Shown: positions 8,624 through 15,612 of the stretch, one piece after another
How positions within the stretch are numbered: position 1 is the stretch's first letter
Layout: every line of letters begins with the position of its first letter
Source of the DNA: JBDTDV01 sp039922875
GTDB lineage: Bacteria > Actinomycetota > Actinomycetes > Actinomycetales > Microbacteriaceae
Direction of reading: 5' to 3'
NCBI GenBank assembly: GCA_039922875.1
Contig: JBDTDV010000014.1
Coordinates: forward strand, 1 to 51,348
DNA: 51,348 bases
Notes under the pieces: model-generated
The model's database searches: none
What the model saw: the letters and a program-made list of their open reading frames with translations, nothing else
What the model was told of the DNA's origin: nothing
Translations under genes and position numbers: made by a program

Positions 8624-9992
8624 CGGCCTGCGCCCGGCACCGAACTGGCTGCAAACTGTGACTGTCGAACCACTGGCCATACCGACGATGTCGGCTCCCG
8701 ACCGGCGCGCCCCTTTCGCCGAGTTCATGCGTATCTGGGAAGAGGGCTACCTTTCGAATCCCATCTCCTTCGAAATGATGCATACCCAGATGATCTGCGT
8801 TCTCGATGGAGAGCGACTCAGGCGGCCAGACGGCCGACTCGATCGTGAGCGGATCCTGCATTATCTCGAAAGCACATGCGGGAGCGTTGGGTTCTTTCGG
8901 CTGCGCCTCCAACGAAGTCTGCTCGGCCTCACTCCCCCGGCGTGGGTGCCAGATGACTCCTTCGACATCGGCAGGCATGTGCTGTTCTCGGAGACGAAGG
9001 GCAACCTCGAGAGTTCGCAGCTCTGGGAGCTCTCCGGCCATTCTGATGGGGTAATGTCGCCCAAACACCCTCTCTGGCGACTCCGGCTGACCGAGCTGAA
9101 CAACGGGGATGTCGCGCTTGGGCTGATCTTCCACCATGCCAGCCTTGACGGGCTGTCGGCGTCGAAAATGCTCGGGGCGATGACCCAGAAATCTGCAGAC
9201 GAACCGAACAGACCGCCAGAGAACCCCTTCGCATCGGCCCGTCCCGCTCGCAGAGCCGAGCTGCCATTACTCGCGATGCGATGGTGGCTTAGCGAACAAC
9301 CCAGTTTCGCAGCCGGCTGGCGCGCCTACTGGAGCAAGCCGATTGGCCGACGCATCCGCCGTGTCGCCGCCCGCACGCTACGCCCGATCCGCAATCTGGC
9401 GTTGCGATCTGAGCGGGTTCGTGCCCAGCAGCTGCCCCCGAGACACTCTGACTTTCGCACCATGAACAGCCGGACCGTCACCCAACGCGCCTCGGATCTG
9501 GGTGGGACGATAAGTGACCTCCTTGTCGCGACCGTGATCCGTGCGTACGACGGCGAAGAGCACAATGTGAGCCTCCGGTTCCCGGTCTCACAGCGATCTG
9601 CAACGGGCGAAAAAGCTCGCAACCAGGTTCAGGATATGGAATTGTACGGCTGTTCGGATGACCCGCTGAATGAAATCCTGCATTCGGTACGATCACAGAT
9701 TGCGAATCGACCCTCGAACGCCTTTGCGAACGCCGACGTGCCTGGCCGGCAGATCGGCTACGCGACCCTGATTCCCTGGGTATCGCGAGCGCGCTTCTTC
9801 TGCGGAGCAGAGCTTACCGAGGTCGTACCCTTTCCAGCCAGTCTGGGCCGGGACGAGTTATCGGCAGCTGCCATCTTGTACAACGGGATGCTGAGCGCCA
9901 CCGCTACCATGCCGGCCTCCCGCGATGTGGAATCGGTGGCCTCGCGCATCGGGAGCCTCATGACCGGCGGAGCCGACGTGGCGGCGCACTGA
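8592..9992 (+). CDS. WS/DGAT-type O-acyltransferase
   Basis: The 466-residue protein contains HHASLDG (181-187), matching the HHxxxDG catalytic motif of wax ester synthase/diacylglycerol acyltransferases and condensation domains, and PAWVPDDSFDIGRHV (116-130), a WS/DGAT N-terminal signature. Family members transfer acyl chains from CoA or carrier proteins to alcohols. Here the partner is probably the neighbouring acyl-ACP and the acceptor a sugar or glycolipid, as with mycobacterial Pap enzymes. The start is uncertain: ATG 8592, GTG 8658 and ATG 8688 are all in frame; the family usually begins near the last. The middle (about 205-290) is basic and divergent. Confidence 0.75.
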   Translation: MASLPGFKPGDGLRPAPNWLQTVTVEPLAIPTMSAPDRRAPFAEFMRIWEEGYLSNPISFEMMHTQMICVLDGERLRRPDGRLDRERILHYLESTCGSVGFFRLRLQRSLLGLTPPAWVPDDSFDIGRHVLFSETKGNLESSQLWELSGHSDGVMSPKHPLWRLRLTELNNGDVALGLIFHHASLDGLSASKMLGAMTQKSADEPNRPPENPFASARPARRAELPLLAMRWWLSEQPSFAAGWRAYWSKPIGRRIRRVAARTLRPIRNLALRSERVRAQQLPPRHSDFRTMNSRTVTQRASDLGGTISDLLVATVIRAYDGEEHNVSLRFPVSQRSATGEKARNQVQDMELYGCSDDPLNEILHSVRSQIANRPSNAFANADVPGRQIGYATLIPWVSRARFFCGAELTEVVPFPASLGRDELSAAAILYNGMLSATATMPASRDVESVASRIGSLMTGGADVAAH

Positions 9993-10006
9993 GATGAGGT
10001 GCTGAG

Positions 10007-10696
10007 ATGCTCCGCGCGAACCCCGGGGTCGTGGTTTCCTGGAGTGTTGTGAACTGGGTCACTGCGATGGGCGGGGCCGGGGAACCGACGGCCGCCGAGA
10101 TCGCAGCTCTTTTCGGGAAAGCTGCGGAGCACTGGCATGCGGTCCACGCGATCGACCGCAGCCGAGCTGCCCGCCTTCTTGCCGGCCGACGCGTCGTGCG
10201 AGATCTTGTCACCGGAGGGCAACCCGTTCGGTGGGCGGGTTTCGAGCCAACGCCGCCGATGCGGAAACCGGCGCTAGCCGACAGTGACCTGGATTTCAGC
10301 ATCGCGCACTCTGGAAAATGGTTGCTTGCCGCGATCGTCGCCGCCGGCCAGGTCGGCGTAGATATCGAGGTGCACAACACCGAGTTCGACCATCCCGGAC
10401 TCATCCGACGGATGTGTACCGTGACAGAACTTGAAACCGCGCGATCCCTTTATGGAAGGCCGCGACGAGCGTGGCTCGCCCGATTGTGGACCGCAAAGGA
10501 AGCGGTCGCTAAACTCACCGGTCACGGCCTCCGCCAGGATTTCCGGCTCCTTGAGCTCGGCCAGCACGTTCGGGTTGACGATGCGACCGGCCCTATCGCC
10601 GCGTCGATCGCAACCAGAGCGACCGCCGACACCACGCAACTTACCGTGCGGCAGCCGGATATCCGGCAGCAGCAGGCAGTCGGGGTGGCGAGATGA
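10007..10696 (+). CDS. Sfp-type 4'-phosphopantetheinyl transferase
   Basis: The 229-residue protein shows FSIAHSG (97-103), GVDIE (117-121) and WTAKEAVAK (161-169), the three Sfp-family motifs with the Mg-binding Asp and Glu and the catalytic Lys/Glu. It moves phosphopantetheine from CoA to a Ser of a carrier protein. The only carrier protein visible nearby is the ACP at 8366, so it probably activates that protein. GAGGTG lies five bases before the ATG. It overlaps the following glycosyltransferase gene by ATGA, tying the two functions together. Confidence 0.9.
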   Translation: MLRANPGVVVSWSVVNWVTAMGGAGEPTAAEIAALFGKAAEHWHAVHAIDRSRAARLLAGRRVVRDLVTGGQPVRWAGFEPTPPMRKPALADSDLDFSIAHSGKWLLAAIVAAGQVGVDIEVHNTEFDHPGLIRRMCTVTELETARSLYGRPRRAWLARLWTAKEAVAKLTGHGLRQDFRLLELGQHVRVDDATGPIAASIATRATADTTQLTVRQPDIRQQQAVGVAR

Positions 10697-11892
10697 CCAG
10701 TCCCGAACTGCATTCACCGGCGGCACAGTCTGACGCTGCGCAACGACACGACGTCGTGTTCACCTTCTCATACGAGACCTGGAGCGACGCCCGTTGGCGC
10801 GGCATGATGCGGCCGCCCGAACGCATTCTGAATACGCTGATGACCAGCGCCGAAGTCAACAAATTGCTGGTCGCGAACCCCTGGCGCTGGTGGCCGACCG
10901 CTGTCGCGCGCGGCGTCAGTGGATTCACGCGACGTTTCCCGGGTAACCAGCGGCAACACCTGCACTCGCCATTACGGTCGCGCCGCTTCGACCCTGTCGA
11001 CGTAGCCGGGCTCGACCGGGTCTATTCCGAGTACGACCTGTCGGTGCGCCAGGCCGCCGACCACCTCGGGCTGCGCTCACCGTCTGTCATCACCACGAGT
11101 CCGGTCGTTGCGGGATTCTCCCCACTGAAGTGGGCCGGCCCGGTAACGTATTTCGGTCGCGATGACTGGCTCAGTTCGCCCGGTCGCCGAGCCTCGTGGC
11201 CGGCCTATCGGGAGGCGTATCGGCGCATCGGGACCAGTGGCATGGGAGTGACTGCCGTTTCTGAACAAATCATCGACCGCATCGCACCGACCGGCCCGTA
11301 CGCTGTCGTGCCGAACGGGATCGACCCGGCCGAATGGCTTGCCGCACCACACCCGGCACCGAGATGGTTCACCGCGCTACCGGGTCCTCGCGCCGTCTAT
11401 GTCGGGACGATCGACTCACGGGTGGACATCCCGGGAGTCATCACCCTCGCGCGGCGGCGCCCCGACGTGTCAATAGTGTTGCTCGGACCGGCTGCGGATC
11501 GCTCCGCGATCGCATCCCTGCGTGATGTTCAGAACGTTCACGTGCACGGACCGGTGGGTCGCAAAACGGTTGTCTCGGTACTGCGCTCAGCCGAGCTGAG
11601 CTTGCTCGCACACCGCAGGACCGAGCTGACTTCGGCGATGAGTCCATTGAAGGTTTACGAATATCTCGCTGCGGGCCTGCCGGTGCTTGCGACCGACCTT
11701 CCGCCGGTACGCGGCCTCGGCGACCGCGTATTCCTGGTCGATGACGTTGCCAACTTCGCAGATGTGCTCGATTCGGCACTCGCCCTGGGTCGCTGCGACG
11801 AAATGGACCGGGTGCGCTTCGTCACGGAAAATTCGTGGGCATCGCGTCATCGAGCGATTCTCGCCATCGCCTTCTCCCCAGATTCCTGCTAG
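10693..11892 (+). CDS. GT-B glycosyltransferase (GT1/GT4-like)
   Basis: The 399-residue protein has two Rossmann-like halves. The C-terminal half contains VPNGID, an internal AVYVGTIDSRVDI and SPLKVYEYLAAGLPVLATD, the donor-binding signature of GT4-like enzymes and of TuaH-like proteins. It starts at an ATGA overlap with the phosphopantetheinyl transferase gene. Being embedded in the acylation module, it may make the sugar acceptor that is acylated, or extend it. Sugar specificity is unknown. Confidence 0.8.
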   Translation: MTSPELHSPAAQSDAAQRHDVVFTFSYETWSDARWRGMMRPPERILNTLMTSAEVNKLLVANPWRWWPTAVARGVSGFTRRFPGNQRQHLHSPLRSRRFDPVDVAGLDRVYSEYDLSVRQAADHLGLRSPSVITTSPVVAGFSPLKWAGPVTYFGRDDWLSSPGRRASWPAYREAYRRIGTSGMGVTAVSEQIIDRIAPTGPYAVVPNGIDPAEWLAAPHPAPRWFTALPGPRAVYVGTIDSRVDIPGVITLARRRPDVSIVLLGPAADRSAIASLRDVQNVHVHGPVGRKTVVSVLRSAELSLLAHRRTELTSAMSPLKVYEYLAAGLPVLATDLPPVRGLGDRVFLVDDVANFADVLDSALALGRCDEMDRVRFVTENSWASRHRAILAIAFSPDSC

Positions 11893-11894
11893 CC

Positions 11895-12857
11895 GTGCGA
11901 AAGGTCACCGTTATGGCAATCGGAATGCTTGGGTTAGTCATGCTCACTGGCTGCACCGATAATGGGCCCGCTCCGGCTAGCCCGACCGCCACCCCACCCG
12001 CCACGGTGGCATCCGGCGCCTTCGTTCCCGGCACCGGCAACCGGTCGGGGTTGGTCGACATCGGCGCCGGGCGTGAGCTGCATCTTGAGTGCAGTGGCGC
12101 CGGAGCTCCGACCGTCGTGCTCATCTCGGGTGTCGGAGACACCGGAGACAGTTGGCGCTACTCCCGGCCGGTTGGCGCTGCGGCCACGGCTCCGACCAAG
12201 AACGACTCTGCCGTGTACCAGAGGACCGCGGGATTCACTCGCGTGTGTACCTACGATCGTCCGGGAACGCGATTGGCGGACGGCACCGTGGGCAAGTCAT
12301 CGGCCGTGACGCAGCCGACGACCGTCAAAGGCGATGCGGCGGATCTGCGGGCGCTGTTGTCGGCTGCCAAAATCCGCAAGCCCTATCTGCTCGTCGGTCA
12401 CTCCTGGGGCGGGTTCATCGCGACCATGTACGCCAGAGCGTATCCCGACGACGTGGCAGGACTCGTCCTGGTCGACCCGGTCAGCCAGTATCTGCAGACC
12501 ACCGTGCCCCCGGAAGCGTGGTCAGAGGAAATTGCGTCCGCGGCGAGAAAGTTGGGGCGGGATCCCGGCGCAGAAAACCCGGATTTTCCGACCAGCATCA
12601 CTCAGATCGATGCCACGAAGCCGTTGCGACCGATGCCCGTCTCCGTGCTCACCTCTGACCACCCATGGGATTTCCTCGGCCGAGGCGACCCAGGCTCGGA
12701 TTGGACCCAGTGGCTCGATGCCCAGACCCTTCTCTCGGCCTCGCTCCATGCGACCCACATCACGCAGACAAACAGTGGTCACGCCATCCAGGTGGAGAAC
12801 CCTGCACTGGTGGCCGATCAGATCTGCGCGGTGGCGCGGCCAACCAAAGCGTGTTGA
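11895..12857 (+). CDS. Alpha/beta hydrolase lipoprotein
   Basis: A GTG at 11895, three bases after the upstream stop, gives a complete lipoprotein signal: basic VRK, a hydrophobic core and the lipobox LTGC with Cys20. The ATG at 11913 has a better ribosome site (AAAGG) but would remove the basic residues. After a Pro/Thr-rich linker comes an alpha/beta hydrolase fold with GHSWGG (168-173, nucleophile Ser170) and a C-terminal His296 in NSGHAIQ. It is anchored outside the membrane and could cleave or trans-esterify an ester such as the acyl group added by this cluster; that is inference. 320 residues. Confidence 0.8.
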   Translation: MRKVTVMAIGMLGLVMLTGCTDNGPAPASPTATPPATVASGAFVPGTGNRSGLVDIGAGRELHLECSGAGAPTVVLISGVGDTGDSWRYSRPVGAAATAPTKNDSAVYQRTAGFTRVCTYDRPGTRLADGTVGKSSAVTQPTTVKGDAADLRALLSAAKIRKPYLLVGHSWGGFIATMYARAYPDDVAGLVLVDPVSQYLQTTVPPEAWSEEIASAARKLGRDPGAENPDFPTSITQIDATKPLRPMPVSVLTSDHPWDFLGRGDPGSDWTQWLDAQTLLSASLHATHITQTNSGHAIQVENPALVADQICAVARPTKAC

Positions 12858-12963
12858 TATCCAGCCGCTTCCGCTGAATTCCACCGCTGTGTCCGACACA
12901 CCTTCCCAGCGTGAGCCGGGTTGCTAGCCTGTAGAGACGCCAGATCACTAGGAGCGCCGCGCC

Positions 12964-14088
12964 ATGTTATACGTCGATATCCCCACATCATCCGACCTTC
13001 TCGCGCTAACCGAACAGCGCCACGAGATATCGGTTTCGCTCTACCTCCCCACCACTCCGGTCAGCCTGGATGCCGACGCGACCCGGATCGCGTTGAAGTC
13101 GATGGGCCGGGATGTCGTGCAGAGGCTTGAGCGTGATGGCAGCGACGCGCACCAGGTGGCCGCCCTGGAAGAACATATCCGCGGCCTGGTCGAAGACCAC
13201 GATTTCTGGCGCTTCCAGGCGAACAGCCTGGCCGTCTTTGCGACGCCGGAGCACATCCGCAGCTATCGGTTGCCTAGCGCGCTGGAGACCCAACTTCAGA
13301 TCTCAGACCGGTTCCAACTCGGGCAGCTGCTGCGCGCGGTGACCTTTCCGAACGCGGGATTCGTGCTCGTCCTGGCCGAGGGAGAGGCGCGACTGATCGA
13401 GGTCTCTGCGGATGCCTCCGCGACGACCCTCACGATCCCTGAACTGCCGGAAGACGTCGAGCCCTTCACCAGCGCGCCGGTGGCTGACCGCCTGCCGCGG
13501 CTACGGGCCCAGGGCACGTTGGGCGACCAGAGCGCGCAGCGTCAGTTCGCCCGCCGGATAAACAGTGTGGTCAGGGATCGCTTGCGCGGCAGCGGGCTTC
13601 CGCTGGTGTTGTCGGCGACGGAACCGATGGCATCCATCTACCGCACGATGAACACCTACCCGCGCCTCGCGCAGACGCTGATCGATCGGATGCCCGGTCT
13701 CAGCGACGCCGCCCTGGCCCAGCGCGCACGCACGGTGTTCGACGCCGTCTACCGCGACGAGCTGTCGGCCTGGCGACGCCAGTTCGATGAGCGCACGAGC
13801 CAGGGCCGATCGACGACCGATGTGGCCAGCGCGGCTCGGGCGGCGACTTTCGGGGCGATCGACTCGATCCTGATCGACATGACGGCCACGGTCGAGGGCT
13901 CGCTGAGCGAGGAGGATGGCACACTCAACTTGGCGGGCACGACAACGGTGGGGCGACCCGGCCAGTACAACGTCCTCGGTGAGATCGCCGCCCGGGTGAT
14001 CCGGTCCAACGGCCAGGTGCTTGCGGTGCGGTCTGACGACATCCCCAACGGCGCACGCGTCGCCGCGATCCTCCGCTACGCCGTCTAA
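12964..14088 (+). CDS. baeRF-like protein (bacterial eRF1-type fold)
   Basis: The 374-residue soluble protein begins YVDIPTSSDLLALTEQRHEISVSLYLP and ends with a VLAVRSDDIPNGARVAAILRY-type segment in the last domain. This arrangement resembles the baeRF families (bacterial relatives of archaeo-eukaryotic release factor), most like family 11, which are proposed from comparative genomics to act at ribosomes in stress or conflict; no member function is assigned here. AGGAG sits eight bases before the ATG. It stands alone and ends in a strong hairpin shared with the convergent oxidase gene. Confidence 0.55.
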   Translation: MLYVDIPTSSDLLALTEQRHEISVSLYLPTTPVSLDADATRIALKSMGRDVVQRLERDGSDAHQVAALEEHIRGLVEDHDFWRFQANSLAVFATPEHIRSYRLPSALETQLQISDRFQLGQLLRAVTFPNAGFVLVLAEGEARLIEVSADASATTLTIPELPEDVEPFTSAPVADRLPRLRAQGTLGDQSAQRQFARRINSVVRDRLRGSGLPLVLSATEPMASIYRTMNTYPRLAQTLIDRMPGLSDAALAQRARTVFDAVYRDELSAWRRQFDERTSQGRSTTDVASAARAATFGAIDSILIDMTATVEGSLSEEDGTLNLAGTTTVGRPGQYNVLGEIAARVIRSNGQVLAVRSDDIPNGARVAAILRYAV

Positions 14089-14120
14089 GCGAGGCACCGC
14101 TCGTAAGAGGCAACGATCGG

Positions 14121-14178
14121 TGAGGTGCACGCTTCTGCTAGTGCGGGGCGCCGGACACTAGCAGAAGCCTGCACCTCA
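14121..14178. terminator. Long-armed bidirectional hairpin between convergent genes
   Basis: Arms of 23 bases (14121-14143 and 14156-14178) pair with a single mismatch around a 12-base GC-rich loop. The genes on both sides converge on it, so it can end both transcripts. There is no T-run, and the stem is longer than most simple terminators. Confidence 0.75.
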
Positions 14179-14180
14179 GC

Positions 14181-14228
14181 GGTGTGGCTAGAACACGGTG
14201 TGGCTAGAACACGGTGTGGCTAGAACAC
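14181..14228. repeat. Three perfect 16-bp tandem copies over the oxidase stop codon
   Basis: GGTGTGGCTAGAACAC occurs at 14181-14196, 14197-14212 and 14213-14228. On the minus strand the gene-proximal copy holds the last two codons and the TAG stop (14220-14222) of the FAD oxidase, so the duplication copied the gene end into the 3' region. Confidence 0.95.
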
Positions 14229-15578
14229 CTTGCCGGGATTCAGGATTCCTTGCGGGTCGAAAGCCTGCTTGATCTGGCGTTGCAGCTCGAGTTGGTCGTC
14301 GCCGAGCTCCTGGCCCAGCCAACGGCGCTTGAGAATGCCGACTCCGTGTTCGCCGGTCAGGGTGCCGCCGAGCCGAAGCGCGGCGGCGAAGACCTCATCC
14401 GCGGCGAGCCAGATCTCCTCCGGCACGGTGTCACCGGTGTAGATGAAATTGGGGTGCAGGTTTCCGTCGCCGGCGTGCGCAACGGTCGGGATGCTGATCC
14501 CCCGGCCGGCCTCGATCTGCCGGATCGCGGCGAACATCTCCGGCAGCGCACTGCGCGGCACGGCGACATCCTCGATCAGCACCGTACCGGTTGCGGCGAG
14601 GGAGGGGTGGAACGCCCGCCGGACCGCCAGCAGGCGTTCCCCCTCAACCGGATCGGTGGTGAGTTCCGCGTCGCCGCCCAGCGAACGGATGATCCCCAGA
14701 CACTCGGCCGCCTCGCTCTGACTCGCGGGACCGTCCAACTGCACCAGCAGGTAGGAATCGCCGCGGCTGACCAGGTCGAGCCCGGTGTAGCGTCCGATCA
14801 GCGCGAGCGACGCCGCATCGATCAGCTCCAGCGCCGCCGGCCGAATCCGGGCGGCGGTGATCGCCGCGGATGCCGCGGCGGCGGCCTCGACGTCGGTGAA
14901 ATACGCCCCGATCGTCGCCACGGTTCCGACTGGGAGGGGTCGCAGCCGCACGGTGGCTTCGACGATGATGCCGAGGGTGCCCTCCGAGCCGATCATCAGC
15001 GCGGTCAGATCCAGGCCGGTGACCCCCTTGACCGTGCGGTGCCCCAGCCGGAGCAGACGCCCATCGGCACGCACCACAGTCAGAGCGAGGACCGCCTCGC
15101 GGGTGACCCCGTACTTCGCGCAAAGCAGGCCACCGGCGTTGGTTGCAATGTTGCCGCCGACAGTCGAGATGGCCTTGCTGGCCGGGTCCGGCGCGAACCA
15201 GAGCCCATGCGCAACCAGGGCGGCATTCAGATCGGCATTGATGATCCCGGGCTGGACGACGGCCAGTTCGTCTGCGGCCGAGATCTCGAGGATGCGATTC
15301 ATCGCCAGGGTGCAGAGCACGATCTCTCCGCCGCCCCCGATGGCTCCGCCGGCGAGCCCCGTGCCGGCGCCGCGCGGGACAACCGGAACCCGGAACTCGC
15401 TCGCAATCCGCAGGGTGGCCTGCACGTCGGCGGTATTGCGAGCGTTGACCAAAGCCAGTGGAGCGGCCGCCGAGCGGTGGCCCGATTTGTCGCTGCGCAT
15501 CAGATCCAGCTGAGCGGGCGAGGTCGACACGGCGTCGCCGAGCGCCTCCTGAAGGGACGCGATAACGGTTTCAGCCAT
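14220..15578 (-). CDS. GlcD-type FAD-linked oxidase (glycolate/D-lactate dehydrogenase-like)
   Basis: The 452-residue enzyme has the PCMH-type FAD-binding stretch PRGAGTGLAGGAIGG in the N-terminal half, STVGGNIATNAGG, then HAGDGNLHPN and TGEHGVG in the FAD-oxidase C domain, ending NPGKVF as is usual for the GlcD/DLD group. It oxidises a 2-hydroxy acid such as glycolate or D-lactate; no GlcE/GlcF partner is adjacent, which favours a stand-alone D-lactate or similar dehydrogenase. The stop codon lies in a triplicated 16-bp repeat. The acyl-CoA dehydrogenase gene lies 34 bp upstream on the same strand. Confidence 0.85.
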   Translation of the reverse strand: MAETVIASLQEALGDAVSTSPAQLDLMRSDKSGHRSAAAPLALVNARNTADVQATLRIASEFRVPVVPRGAGTGLAGGAIGGGGEIVLCTLAMNRILEISAADELAVVQPGIINADLNAALVAHGLWFAPDPASKAISTVGGNIATNAGGLLCAKYGVTREAVLALTVVRADGRLLRLGHRTVKGVTGLDLTALMIGSEGTLGIIVEATVRLRPLPVGTVATIGAYFTDVEAAAAASAAITAARIRPAALELIDAASLALIGRYTGLDLVSRGDSYLLVQLDGPASQSEAAECLGIIRSLGGDAELTTDPVEGERLLAVRRAFHPSLAATGTVLIEDVAVPRSALPEMFAAIRQIEAGRGISIPTVAHAGDGNLHPNFIYTGDTVPEEIWLAADEVFAAALRLGGTLTGEHGVGILKRRWLGQELGDDQLELQRQIKQAFDPQGILNPGKVF

Positions 15579-15612
15579 GCATCGAGCCTATTCCCGGACG
15601 GGGACTGCCCGG

